Shown: positions 43,501-52,416 of the stretch, piece after piece
Layout of the letters: every line of letters starts with the position of its first letter
Position numbering within the stretch: the stretch's first letter is position 1
DNA from: Nocardioides gansuensis
GTDB lineage: Bacteria; Actinomycetota; Actinomycetes; Propionibacteriales; Nocardioidaceae
Assembly: GCF_003076135.1 (NCBI RefSeq)
Contig: NZ_QDGZ01000008.1
Location: 124,001-188,000, forward strand
DNA length: 64,000 nucleotides
Reading direction: 5' to 3'
Notes under the pieces: model-generated
Told to the model about the DNA's origin: nothing
Seen by the model: the letters and a program-made list of their open reading frames with translations, nothing else
Databases searched by the model: none
Translations under genes and position numbers: made by a program

Positions 43501-43804
43501 CGGCTTCCGCAGGCTTGTGATCGACCCGGCAATCGTGGGCGACCTCGCCCACGCCGAGGGCAGCTACCGCACGCCGTACGGCGAAGTGCGAAGCGCCTGG
43601 CGACGCGACGACGCTGGCGTGGTCCTCGACGTGACCGTGCCCAGCGGCAGCACCGCCGAAGTCCGAGTGCCCGTGTACCGCGACGCCGAGGGCGTCATCC
43701 GCCCCAGCGCCGATGGGGCCCGGCTGCTGCGCATCGACGACGACGAGGCCGTCTTCGCAGCCGGCTCCGGCTCCTGGACGTTCCGCTCCCCGACCACCCG
43801 CTGA
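40508..43804 (+). CDS. Secreted GH78 alpha-L-rhamnosidase
   Basis: A 1098-residue enzyme with a signal peptide (about residues 1-30). The N-terminal rhamnosidase domain has LANGMSQPLGMD and AYQVQAAS. A discoidin-like insertion spans about residues 165-345 (WLTIDLGAQRTFDEVLLYPR), probably a carbohydrate-binding module. The second beta domain contains LYVSGLGVYVASLNGRRVGD. The (alpha/alpha)6 catalytic barrel starts near residue 640 with DCPSREKLGWLEQTHL (Asp about 688), the conserved acidic block of GH78. It releases terminal alpha-L-rhamnose. First gene of a four-gene plus-strand cluster (gaps 22 bp, -4 bp, 84 bp). Confidence 0.93.
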   Translation: MSLRRLGTLSLTAALSAVVAGALSVPAVSASTTISATHLLANGMSQPLGMDDLAPVLSWQVTSRARGAAQTAYQVQAASTPDRLTDGDADLWDTGRVDGVAQRVEYAGAPLSSRDRAWWRIRVWKEGAASAWSEPTWFEAGLTSSSDWRARWIAHEDWRLSDKPANPVRIELPETAARYVRLEVTELGLPLAEQALDAQNRLDMSATARRFPQLTHRVQLAEVQVRSSADPATNLASGRGKFVIASETETLRKTWEPGLVTDDIVTSNPQESTASGWQSAAHPSADVSEEPIWLTIDLGAQRTFDEVLLYPRTDTLTTDGRTPGFPVDYSVQTAAEPRGPFTSAAEIDDQAPPEPWLPPALPVFSRDFDLPTHATSARLYVSGLGVYVASLNGRRVGDAVLEPANTDFRDRVTYAAYDVTGLLRDGANTLGLRVGNGAANALHTSGRYRKFARTTSDPQVIAQLEVTLADGTRTVVATDESWRTSLGATTSSNWYGGEDYDARREQADWDVPGAVRTGWEPVVAVGAPHGAALTARQSEPVRVVERLGGVEQGRPAPKTRVYDIGRNIAGIPQLTIDAPRGTTVRIYPAEELRNDHADQSISNVGAPLWDQFTSAGRRQTWSPDFSYHGFRYLEVVGVPDGAELAVAGLRVMADNELAGSFDTSNDVLDGIHRLTRRALENNMVSVLTDCPSREKLGWLEQTHLIHDTIARNYDVEAYLAKIVQDVADGQEASGLVPSTVPDYVTLAGAYRNDPNWGGALVRIPLQHWRTYGDDALIRRYYPAMQRYLAFLEGSTERWRNGVYDYGLGDWATTERPAMPRPVTGTFGVWAVAEGLADAAEALGREAEAATYRARAAELAAAVWRNHYDPARGVFGGGGMGATALALDMGAVPHEHRQAQLHHLVDLIEAADWHLVMGEISFPSVLRVLSEAGRDDVVLKIASQTTNPSLGFQVVRGNTALGEFWDGGSGQSQSHFMLGAMDAWLMTRLPGIDQADDSVGFRRLVIDPAIVGDLAHAEGSYRTPYGEVRSAWRRDDAGVVLDVTVPSGSTAEVRVPVYRDAEGVIRPSADGARLLRIDDDEAVFAAGSGSWTFRSPTTR

Positions 43805-43826
43805 CCCGACCCGGAAGGACCGCACC

Positions 43827-46800
43827 ATGAAGAAGACCACGACCGCACTGGCGACCGGCGCCCTGCTGACCGCCACCGTCGGCCTGGCTGCCGGGCCCGC
43901 CACCGGAGGACAGCCTGGCGCTGGGACACTCCAGCGCACTGCAGCCGCCGCGGTGTCCGGTTTCGACCCGGACCTGTTCCGGTCGCCGCGTGCCGACAGC
44001 ATGCCGGCCATCTACTGGTACTGGGGCGGTGTCATCACCGAGGAGATCATCGGCACCCAGATGCGGGAGATGCGCTCGAAGGGCATCAACGAGTTCGTGC
44101 TCTTCCCGTTCAACGGTGACGACATGCGGCCGGAGTTCGGGACCGAAGAGTGGTTCGACAGGGTCGGTCACACCATCGAGGAGGCGCACCGCACCGGCAT
44201 GAGGGTGTGGCTCTTCAACGACAACAACTTCCCCAGCGGCCGTGGGGCCAACCTGGTCGCCCACGGCGGAACACTCGGCGACCGGACTTTCGCGGCCCGG
44301 CCCGAGCACCGGCTCAAGGGGCTGTGGCGCTCCACGGCAGTCGTCGACGGGGGCGGCGAGATCCCGCTCGACCGCTCCAGCGGGGTGAGCGCGGAGGACG
44401 GTCGGCTCGCGGTCGACGGCCAGGTGCTCGGCGGCGGCGCGCCGCTGCGCGTCGGCGCCGGCTGGCAGGACTACACCGTGGCCGGCACTGACGTCCGGCT
44501 GTCGGGCACCAGCGGCGGGATCCTGGTACGCGCATCGCAGGACGGCCGCAGCGGCTACCTGGTGCGCATCGACCCGAAGGGCGTGCTGACCGTCAGCCGG
44601 CTCGACGACGGACAGCCGACGCTGCTGTCCACCGGCACCGCGGTTCCCGGCTTCACCTTCCAGCGACCGCGGCGGATCACCGTCGAGGTCCGCGGGGACA
44701 CCATCACGCCGTACGTCGACGGCAGGGCGCAGAAGGCGGCGGTCGACGATACGTACAAGACCGGCACCGTCGCGCCGTACAACACCGGCACCGACCGGAC
44801 GCTGTGGGGCGACCTCGTCGTGACCGACGCCGCCGGCGCCCGGCTGTGGGGCTCCGACTTCTCCGACACCTCGGCGTTCGGGGACTTCGTGCCCACGCTG
44901 CCGCTGAAGCTCGACGCGGTTGCCGTGGTCGCTCGTCCGCTCGGGTCGAAGGACGCCGCGGAGCTGGTCGAGCTCACCCCGCAGCTCAACGGTGAGGGCC
45001 GGCCCACCTGGCAGGCGCCCGCCGGACGATGGCAGGTGGACCTGTTCGGCTCCATGACGCTGGTCGAGGACAGCCGGGGCTACACCCGCGGCTACCTCGA
45101 CCTGCTCTCCGAGGACGCAACGGACGCGTTCCTCGACACCGTCCCCGAGGAGTACGTCCGGCGCTGGCCGTGGGCGATGGGCACCACCGTGCCCGGCTTC
45201 TGGGACGACGAGCCGTTCCTCGCAGCTGCCGACCCGCACCCGTTCAAGCGGCAGCCGTGGTCGCCGACGCTGGCCGGCGAGCTTGCCGGTCTCGGGGCCA
45301 CGCCCGGCAAGGCCTACCTGGCGTCGTACGACGACCTCGGACGCGGCGGCCAGATCCTCCGCGGGCAGTACTGGCAGGCGGTGAACAACCGCTTCTCCGA
45401 AGCCTGGTACAAGCGCCAGGCGGACTGGATGGCCGAGCACCGCCTCCAGCTCATCTCGAACCCGCTGTGGGACGAGACCAACCCGTCGCGGCGGATGGGC
45501 AACACCGGTGACCTGACCAAGGACAACCAGTGGGCCCAGGTGCCCGGCACCGACATGATCACCGGCGACTACGAGCTCGGCGTACAGACCAACCTCGCCC
45601 GCAACGCCGGCTCGGTCGCGCACCAGAACGGCCAGGAGCGCGTGGTCCTCGAGACCTTCGGCAACTCCGGCTGGCAGGTGGCGCCCGACTACATGCGCGC
45701 CACGATCGGCGCCCTCGCGGTGCGTGGCGCCAACCAGGTCTTCCTGCACGCGATGTGGACCGACGAGCAGCGGGTGATCTTCGCGCCGCCGTTCGGGCCG
45801 CGGAGCACGTTCTGGTCCGAGATGGAGCCGATGGACACGTGGATCGGCCGCGTCATGGAGATCGCCCGCGGGAAGGACGCCGCGCGCACGGCGCTGATCC
45901 AGCCGCAGCGGGCCGCCGAGCAGCACCACGGTCTCGGGGGTCAGGGCGCGGTCGACCACGAGTTCGAGGAGGCCGGCTTCGACCTCGAACAGTCCCAGGT
46001 GGACTTCGACCTGCTAACCGACGGTGCGCTCGCCGACGACCCTGCGCTGCGACAGCACGCGAAGGTGGCCGGAGGCCGACTCGTCGTGGGGAACGCGGCG
46101 TACGACCACGCCGTCCTCCCCGAGACCCCCGTCCTCGGACTGGCCGCGGCGCGAACACTGGCCGAGTTCGTGCGCTCCGGGGGCAAGGTGGTCGCAGTCG
46201 GTGACCTGCCGGCCGACGAGGCCTCCGGTCGGGACGCTGCGCTGGCCGACGTCCTCGACGACGTCTTCGGTGCCGGCCCCGGGACCCGCCGGTACGGCGC
46301 CGGGTCGGCTACGCGGGTAGCCACCCTGCACGACGTGGGTGAGGCCGTGTCGGAGGCCGGCGGCGCCGCCATCACCACCTCGTCGCCGGCCCCGTCCCTG
46401 AGGGTGGCGCGTCGGACCGCCGCCGACGACACCGCCTTCCTCGTCAACAACGAGAGCGGCGAGCCGGTGCGCACCACCGCGACGTTCCCGGTCAGCGGCA
46501 CCCCGGAGCTCTGGGACCCGGCGACGGGGGCGACTGACCCCTTCCCCGCCTACACCGCAGCTGCCCGGACTACGAACGCGGAACTGGTGCTCGAGCCCTA
46601 CGAGACGGTCGCCGTGGTCTTCCGTGAGCCGGTCGCGTCGCCGACCCACCTCACGTCGTCGCCGCTCGAGGTGGTCGAGGTCACCGACTCCCCGGCCGGC
46701 ATGACAGCCACGGTGGCAGCCGACCAGGCAGGGAGCTGGACGCTGACGGGCGTGCGGGGCGGCCGCCAGGTCCGCGGCACGGCCACGCTTGGGGAAGCGC

Positions 46801-47225
46801 CGGCACCGATCGCGCTCGACGGCAACTGGTCGGTGCGCCTGGACAGGGCGGGCGCCGAGACGCTCCAGCGGCCGCTCGGCTCCTGGACGGCGATCGACCC
46901 GAGGTTCTCCGGCAGCGCCACCTACACCCGAGAGGTCGAGCTCTCCACCGCAGATGTCGACGGCCGACGGATGCTGCTGGACCTCGGCGGAGTCCGCGAC
47001 CTCGCGGTCGTGACCGTCAACGGCACCCGTCTGCCCACCGCCCTCTGGAGCCCGTACGTCGTCGACGTCACCGACGCAGTCCGGCCCGGGCTCAACACGA
47101 TTGAGGTGAAGGTCATCAACACATTGGCCAACGAACGCAACAAGATCCTGCCCTCGGGCCTGCTCGGCCCGGTGTCGCTGCGTCCCCAGGCGCTGGTCGA
47201 GGTCCGGATGGAGGAGGTCCGGTGA
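43827..47225 (+). CDS. Secreted GH106-family alpha-L-rhamnosidase with inserted beta-sandwich
   Basis: 1132 residues with a signal peptide (MKKTTTALATGALLTATVGL; cleavage near residue 30). GH106 blocks are AIYWYWGGVITEEIIGTQM, GINEFVLFPFNGDDMRPEFG, PGFWDDEPFLAA, VVLETFGNSGWQ and RGANQVFLHAMWTDEQR. Between about residues 175 and 370 is a concanavalin-like insertion (DYTVAGTDVRLSG, SGYLVRIDPKGVL). The C-terminal galactose-binding-like module contains LDLGGVRDLAVVTVNGT. It is more divergent from the first GH106-type protein than a recent duplicate would be. Start at 43827 with GGAAGGA upstream; it overlaps the GH127 gene by 4 nt. Confidence 0.87.
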   Translation: MKKTTTALATGALLTATVGLAAGPATGGQPGAGTLQRTAAAAVSGFDPDLFRSPRADSMPAIYWYWGGVITEEIIGTQMREMRSKGINEFVLFPFNGDDMRPEFGTEEWFDRVGHTIEEAHRTGMRVWLFNDNNFPSGRGANLVAHGGTLGDRTFAARPEHRLKGLWRSTAVVDGGGEIPLDRSSGVSAEDGRLAVDGQVLGGGAPLRVGAGWQDYTVAGTDVRLSGTSGGILVRASQDGRSGYLVRIDPKGVLTVSRLDDGQPTLLSTGTAVPGFTFQRPRRITVEVRGDTITPYVDGRAQKAAVDDTYKTGTVAPYNTGTDRTLWGDLVVTDAAGARLWGSDFSDTSAFGDFVPTLPLKLDAVAVVARPLGSKDAAELVELTPQLNGEGRPTWQAPAGRWQVDLFGSMTLVEDSRGYTRGYLDLLSEDATDAFLDTVPEEYVRRWPWAMGTTVPGFWDDEPFLAAADPHPFKRQPWSPTLAGELAGLGATPGKAYLASYDDLGRGGQILRGQYWQAVNNRFSEAWYKRQADWMAEHRLQLISNPLWDETNPSRRMGNTGDLTKDNQWAQVPGTDMITGDYELGVQTNLARNAGSVAHQNGQERVVLETFGNSGWQVAPDYMRATIGALAVRGANQVFLHAMWTDEQRVIFAPPFGPRSTFWSEMEPMDTWIGRVMEIARGKDAARTALIQPQRAAEQHHGLGGQGAVDHEFEEAGFDLEQSQVDFDLLTDGALADDPALRQHAKVAGGRLVVGNAAYDHAVLPETPVLGLAAARTLAEFVRSGGKVVAVGDLPADEASGRDAALADVLDDVFGAGPGTRRYGAGSATRVATLHDVGEAVSEAGGAAITTSSPAPSLRVARRTAADDTAFLVNNESGEPVRTTATFPVSGTPELWDPATGATDPFPAYTAAARTTNAELVLEPYETVAVVFREPVASPTHLTSSPLEVVEVTDSPAGMTATVAADQAGSWTLTGVRGGRQVRGTATLGEAPAPIALDGNWSVRLDRAGAETLQRPLGSWTAIDPRFSGSATYTREVELSTADVDGRRMLLDLGGVRDLAVVTVNGTRLPTALWSPYVVDVTDAVRPGLNTIEVKVINTLANERNKILPSGLLGPVSLRPQALVEVRMEEVR

Positions 47226-49756
47226 CGACCACCCGCTTGGCGCGCCGGACCCTGCTCGGTGCCGCGCTGGGAGCCGGAGCGGTGGCCGCAGTCGGAGCGC
47301 CGGCCCGGGCCCTGGCCACGCCCAGCGGCACCATCCCCGGCCCCGCCAGCCCCGTAGCCCTGGACCGCGTGCGGCTGCTGGAGAGCCGCTACCGGCAGAA
47401 CATGGGCCGGACCGTGGCCTACCTGCGCAGCGTCGACCTCGACCGGCTGCTGCACACCTTCCGGATGACCGCAGGCCTCCCCACCTCGGCCGAGCCGTGC
47501 GGCGGTTGGGAGGCGCCCCACGTCCAGCTCCGCGGGCACAGCACCGGGCACCTGCTCAGCGGGCTCGCCCTGACGGCGTGCCACCTCGGAGACGATGAGC
47601 TGGCCGACCGGGGCAGCCGGCTGGTGGCCGCGCTGGCCGACTGCCAGGCGGCGATCCCGGCCACGGGACAGACCCCGGGCTACCTGTCGGCGTTCCCCGA
47701 GAAGGCGTTCGTGGACCTCGAGGCCGGCAAGAACGTCTGGGCGCCCTACTACACGATCCACAAGATCATGGCCGGGCTGCTCGACCAACACCGCCTGCTC
47801 GGCAACGAGCAGGCCATGGCGGTGCTGCTCGGCATGGTCGGCTGGGTCGACACCCGCACCTCGCGGCTCTCCCGCGAGGTCATGCAGAAGGTGCTGCACA
47901 CCGAGTTCGGCGGCATGAACGAGGTGCTCGCCAACCTCTGGTTCGTGACCGGCGACCCGCACCATCTCGAGCTGGCCACCCGCTTCGAGCACGACGAGAT
48001 CTTCGGTCCCCTCGCCGAGCGCCGGAACACGCTCGCGGGCCGCCATGCGAACACCGACATCGCCAAGGTGGTCGGTGCCGCCGTGCAGTGGGAGGCCACG
48101 GGGGAGGACCGCTACCACACGATCGCGACGTACTTCTGGGACCAGGTGGTGCACCACCACAGTTACGTCATCGGCGGCAACAGCAACGCGGAGTTCTTCG
48201 GCCCGCCGGGCCAGGTGGTCAGCCAGCTCGGCGAGAACACCTGCGAGAACTGCAACAGCTACAACATGCTCAAGCTCAGTCGGCAGCTGTTCCTGCGCGA
48301 GCCGGACCGCACGGAGTACATGGACTACTACGAGTGGACCGTGCTCAACCAGATGCTGGGCGAGCAGGATCCCGACTCCGCCCACGGCAACGTCACCTAC
48401 TACACCGGGCTCTCCTCGACGGCCAGCCGCAAGGGCAAGGAGGGGCTCGTCTCCGACCCGGGCTCGTACAGCAGTGACTACGGGAACTTCTCCTGTGACC
48501 ACGGCACCGCGATGGAGACGCAGGTGAAGTTCGCGGACTCGGTGTACTTCACCCAGGACGACGCGGTGCTGGTGAACCTCTTCGTGCCCTCGGTGCTGGA
48601 CTGGGAGGAGCGGTGCGTCCGGCTGCGGCTGGAAACTGGCTACCCGTATGACGAGCGGGTCCGCGTCGTGGTCGAGCGCGGGGGCAGCTTCGAGCTGCGC
48701 ATCCGCGTCCCCGGCTGGACCGAGCGCGCCGGCCAGCCACCGGCGCTGCGGGTCAACGGCCGCAGTCCGGGGGTGGTCTGCCGCCCGGGCAGCTACGCCA
48801 GGGTTCGCCGTACCTGGCAGGAGGGCGACGTGCTCGAGCTTGCCTTGCCGATGACGCCCATCTGGCTGGCCGCACCGGACAACCCAGCGGTGCATGCACT
48901 CACCCACGGTCCGCTGGTGCTCGCCGGGCGGTACGCCGACGACCCGCCGCCCACGCTCCCCGTGGTCGACCCCGGGACGCTCCGCCCCGAGACGGGGTTC
49001 GCGGAGTACTCGCTCGAGGTTGATGAGCGGCGGATCCGGATGAGCCCGTTCCTCGACGTCCATCACGAGCACTACAACGTCTACTGGGCCCAGCCCCCGC
49101 AGCTCCCGCAGCCCAAGCTGGTCGCGAGGTACGGCTTCGACGAGCTGACCGGCGGTTTCCGCGACGCGACCGGCCGGTGGGCCGACGCCGTGCTGGCCGG
49201 GGGAGCCTCCCGCATCGACCGGGACGGCGGGGGAGCGGTGGCGCTCAACGGCGCGGGTGGCCACGTCGTGCTGCCCGAGGGCCTGCCCAGCGAGCTCGCG
49301 GAGCTGACCGTCGCGATGCTGGTGCGGCTGGACGCGATCGCGAACTCCGCCCGGGTCTTCGACCTCGGCTCGAACTCGCAGACCTACATGTTCCTCACGC
49401 CGCGGACCGGGCTGGGCCGGGCCCGCTTCGCGATGAAGCTGAGCGGCATGGAGGGCGAAGACGTCATCGACGCCGACCGGGCACTGCCGGTCGGCTCCTG
49501 GACGCACGTGGCGATCACCCTCGGCGCGGGCGTCGGCCGGCTGTACTTCGACGGAGTCGAGGTCGGACGCAACCCGGCCCTGAAGATGTCCCCTCTGCTT
49601 CTCGGGCGCACCCAGCGCAACTACCTCGGGCGATCCCAGAACCCTCGACACCCTTGGCTGGCCGGCGCAGTCGACGACTTCCGTCTGTACGGCGTGGCGC
49701 TGGCCGGCGAGGACGTCGCGGCGCTGCACGCCGGGAGCTTCGACCGCTGGGAGTGA
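47222..49756 (+). CDS. Tat-exported GH127-family (DUF1680) beta-L-arabinofuranosidase-like protein with LamG-type domain
   Basis: 844 residues with a Tat-type signal (ARRTLLGAALGAGAVAAVGA). The catalytic (alpha/alpha)6 barrel has LRGHSTGHLLSGLAL, PYYTIHKIMAGLLDQH, ENTCENCNSYNMLKLSR (about 338-354) and NFSCDHGTAMETQVKF. GH127 relatives usually carry two adjacent Cys at the last block; here it is Ser424-Cys425. A beta domain follows, then a C-terminal concanavalin/LamG fold (about 640-840). It probably cleaves beta-L-arabinofuranosyl or related ends. The GTG start overlaps the upstream stop (GTGA). Confidence 0.87.
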   Translation: MTTTRLARRTLLGAALGAGAVAAVGAPARALATPSGTIPGPASPVALDRVRLLESRYRQNMGRTVAYLRSVDLDRLLHTFRMTAGLPTSAEPCGGWEAPHVQLRGHSTGHLLSGLALTACHLGDDELADRGSRLVAALADCQAAIPATGQTPGYLSAFPEKAFVDLEAGKNVWAPYYTIHKIMAGLLDQHRLLGNEQAMAVLLGMVGWVDTRTSRLSREVMQKVLHTEFGGMNEVLANLWFVTGDPHHLELATRFEHDEIFGPLAERRNTLAGRHANTDIAKVVGAAVQWEATGEDRYHTIATYFWDQVVHHHSYVIGGNSNAEFFGPPGQVVSQLGENTCENCNSYNMLKLSRQLFLREPDRTEYMDYYEWTVLNQMLGEQDPDSAHGNVTYYTGLSSTASRKGKEGLVSDPGSYSSDYGNFSCDHGTAMETQVKFADSVYFTQDDAVLVNLFVPSVLDWEERCVRLRLETGYPYDERVRVVVERGGSFELRIRVPGWTERAGQPPALRVNGRSPGVVCRPGSYARVRRTWQEGDVLELALPMTPIWLAAPDNPAVHALTHGPLVLAGRYADDPPPTLPVVDPGTLRPETGFAEYSLEVDERRIRMSPFLDVHHEHYNVYWAQPPQLPQPKLVARYGFDELTGGFRDATGRWADAVLAGGASRIDRDGGGAVALNGAGGHVVLPEGLPSELAELTVAMLVRLDAIANSARVFDLGSNSQTYMFLTPRTGLGRARFAMKLSGMEGEDVIDADRALPVGSWTHVAITLGAGVGRLYFDGVEVGRNPALKMSPLLLGRTQRNYLGRSQNPRHPWLAGAVDDFRLYGVALAGEDVAALHAGSFDRWE

Positions 49757-49840
49757 GGTCGACCGTCATGCCTGCACCCCGGGCGAATCTGCTCCAGCTC
49801 GAGTTCATTGCCCCTACTCAGAATCTCGGAAAGGCACGTC

Positions 49841-51898
49841 ATGTCCAGAATGTCCTTGCGCCGTGCAATCCCGGTGCTCCTCTTAGCCCTGGTCGGCGGA
49901 GCGCTCCTGCCCGCAGCTTCAGGCTCGGCAGAGCCGGATGACGCCGCGGGCGCCGACCCCGTCCAGACCATCCCTCTCGACCTCGACTCCGGAGGACGCG
50001 TCTACGAGGGCATGGGCGCCATCAGCGGCGGCGGCGGCACCTCCCGCCTGCTCGTTGACTACCCCGCCGCGGAGCGCAACGAGATCCTGGACTACCTCTT
50101 CAAGCCCCAGTACGGCGCCTCGCTCGACATCCTCAAGGTCGAGATCGGCGGCGACACCCACTCCAGCAACGGCGCCGAACCCAGCCACATGCGCACTCCC
50201 GACGAGGTCGACTGCAACCGGGGTTACGAGTGGTGGCTGATGAAGGAGGCCAAGAAGCGCCACCCCGACATCACCCTCTACGGCCTGGCCTGGGGTGCGC
50301 CCGGCTGGTTCGAGGGTGGCTACTGGTCGAAGGACTCCATCGACTACTTCATCGAATGGCTCGACTGCGCCGAGAAGCACCACCTCGAGATCGACTACAT
50401 GGGCGGTCGTAACGAGCGGGAGCCGAGCCTGGAGTGGTTCATCGACTTCCGACGTGCCCTGGACGAGAACGGCTACGAGGACGTCCAGCTGGTGGCTGCC
50501 GACGAGGCCGGCACGCAGCGCAACGTCAACTACCTCAAGGAGAGTCCGGAGTACGCCGAGGTGGTCGACGTCATCGGTGTCCACTACCCCTGCAGCGTCG
50601 ACCGGTGCACTCCGAATGCCGACGCCGTTGCCACCGGCAAGCGCATCTGGGCGAGCGAGTCCGGTTGGAACCACTACCTCACCGGCGCCAAGCGGTTGGG
50701 TTCGGAGATCAACCACCAGTACGTGGACTCCCGGATGACCGCCTTCATCAACTGGCCGCTGACGTTCTCGTGGTACCCGACCGTCCAGTACCAGAACTCC
50801 GGGCTGATGAAGGCGAACGAGCCGTGGTCCGGCCACTACGACGTCGGCACCTCGTTGTGGACCGTCGCGCAGACGGCGCAGTTCGCCGACCCCGGATGGT
50901 CCTACGTCGACTCCGGTTCCGTCTACCTGACTGCCGGCAACGGGCCCAAGGGCTACGGCGGCACGGCGGTGACCCTCGTGGAGCCCGAGACCGGGGCCGA
51001 CGACGAGGGCCGCGACTGGAGTGTCGTGGCAGAGACAACGGCGGCCACCGAGCCGCAGACCGTCCGCTTCGAGGTGGGGGAGGGCCTCGCGGGCACTCCT
51101 CTCAGCGTTCGCAGCACCGTGCTGGAGGGTGGCTCCGACGCCGACTGGTTCGCCGAGCAGGCCGGCCCCGCGCTCGTCGACGGGGCGTTCGAGGTGACGC
51201 TGCAGCCCAACCGCGTCTACACCTTCAGCACCCTCACCGACGCCACGAAGGGCCGCGCGACGTCCCCCGCGTCGCAGCCGTTGGAGTACGACGGCGACAA
51301 GTTCGAGGGGTACCCGTTCGGCAAGTCCCCGACGTACATGTCGGACATGGAAGGCGCGTTCGAGACCGCCCAGTGCCAGGACCGCGGCGGCAAATGCCTG
51401 CGCCAGGTCATCACGAAGACGCCCATCGCCTGGATGCGCACGCCGTACCCGATCACGCTCTACGGCGACATCTCCTGGGACGACTACCGCATGGCCACCG
51501 ACGTGCTCCTGGAGGACCAGGCCTCGGTCGCCGTCGCGGCCCGCATCACGAACGAGTACAACTCCACCTGGCGGCCCAGCCTGAACATCTGGAATGGCTA
51601 CTGGTTCTGGATCGACGACAGCGGTCGCTGGCGCCTGGAGCGCCGACCGACGCAACAGCGACCCCCCGCCCAGAACCCGACGGTCGTCCTCGCGTCAGGG
51701 ACGCTCGCGGACGGATTCGGCATCGACCGTTGGCATCGGCTCGCCCTCGACGTCCAGGGCAGCCAGATCACGGCCACGGTCGATGGCGAGACCGTGGCCT
51801 CGGTGACCGACACTTCGATCGTGAACGGTCAGGTCGGGATGGCGGTAGACAGCTACGCCAACGTCCAGTTCGACAACTTCACGGTCGAGCCGCACTGA
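49841..51898 (+). CDS. Secreted GH59-family beta-galactosidase (galactocerebrosidase-like)
   Basis: 685 residues with a signal peptide (about 1-35). The GH59 hallmark GMGAISGGGGTSRLLVDYP near residue 60 begins the TIM barrel. The acid/base Glu192 is in GRNERE and the nucleophile Glu273 in WASESGWNHY. The C-terminal half has a beta-sandwich and a lectin-like domain (WIDDSGRWRLERRP, VDSYANVQFDNFTVE), as in mammalian GALC. Expected to release beta-linked galactose from glycans or glycolipids outside the cell. An ATG at 49850 is the alternative start. Last gene of the island cluster; a hairpin terminator follows at 51929. Confidence 0.9.
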   Translation: MSRMSLRRAIPVLLLALVGGALLPAASGSAEPDDAAGADPVQTIPLDLDSGGRVYEGMGAISGGGGTSRLLVDYPAAERNEILDYLFKPQYGASLDILKVEIGGDTHSSNGAEPSHMRTPDEVDCNRGYEWWLMKEAKKRHPDITLYGLAWGAPGWFEGGYWSKDSIDYFIEWLDCAEKHHLEIDYMGGRNEREPSLEWFIDFRRALDENGYEDVQLVAADEAGTQRNVNYLKESPEYAEVVDVIGVHYPCSVDRCTPNADAVATGKRIWASESGWNHYLTGAKRLGSEINHQYVDSRMTAFINWPLTFSWYPTVQYQNSGLMKANEPWSGHYDVGTSLWTVAQTAQFADPGWSYVDSGSVYLTAGNGPKGYGGTAVTLVEPETGADDEGRDWSVVAETTAATEPQTVRFEVGEGLAGTPLSVRSTVLEGGSDADWFAEQAGPALVDGAFEVTLQPNRVYTFSTLTDATKGRATSPASQPLEYDGDKFEGYPFGKSPTYMSDMEGAFETAQCQDRGGKCLRQVITKTPIAWMRTPYPITLYGDISWDDYRMATDVLLEDQASVAVAARITNEYNSTWRPSLNIWNGYWFWIDDSGRWRLERRPTQQRPPAQNPTVVLASGTLADGFGIDRWHRLALDVQGSQITATVDGETVASVTDTSIVNGQVGMAVDSYANVQFDNFTVEPH

Positions 51899-51928
51899 CC
51901 GCCCGGCCGACTCGGCCGTCACCGGGGC

Positions 51929-51964
51929 GAGGCGCCCGTCCGGATTGCCCCGGGCGGGCGCCTC
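51929..51964 (+). terminator. Terminator of the hydrolase cluster
   Basis: GAGGCGCCCG (51929-51938) pairs perfectly with CGGGCGCCTC (51955-51964). It starts 31 bp after the GH59 stop codon. Confidence 0.75.
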
Positions 51965-52416
51965 GTGCTTCACGGCCGGTCAGCAACCGACTCAACATCA
52001 CCCGGGACCGCATCGCAGGGGTATCGGTCGAATACAACCGAGGGATTCACAGGTGATCGACGAACCAACTGACCGTGCGGGGTGATCCGAACCTTGCACG
52101 CAGGCCCGATGACCGTGGGGATCGGGCATCCGAACGCCTTACGTTGCGACGTCCTCGTGGTCGCGGCGGTCCCGGACGGGATAGAAGAATCGAGGTGAGC
52201 GGCTCGCCATCGGCTGAAAGCGTCAAAGTGTCCACCAGCTCACCACGTGTCGCCGCGACGTGCTCGAGGCCCAAGGGCCGCCGCCGACAGGTCTATTGCC
52301 ATGCTGGTTCGAGGGGCGCCCCCATGTGCACGTGCCCTATCTGTGCCAAAGTCCCGGATGCGCAGGCGTCCATGCCGCCTCTGACCTGCATGAGTGCACA
52401 GCACAGGTTTCGGCCC
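51965..52416. other. Non-coding stretch at island right end
   Basis: About 450 bp between the terminator and the right attachment repeat. Base composition is less GC-rich at third positions in every frame and no frame gives a recognisable protein. No integrase, transposase or RNA gene is seen. Confidence 0.6.

Noticed and set aside
40940..44011. Very long open frame antisense to the GH78 gene (similar ones lie antisense to serA, the first GH106 gene and the GH127 gene)
   Set aside because: High GC content removes stop codons from the opposite strand. The products are Arg/Val/Gly/Asp-rich without motifs, while the sense proteins match known families.
33538..52416. Integrase, transposase or phage genes inside the island
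   Set aside because: Looked for tyrosine-recombinase and DDE-type patterns in all frames of the two non-coding ends; none was convincing.
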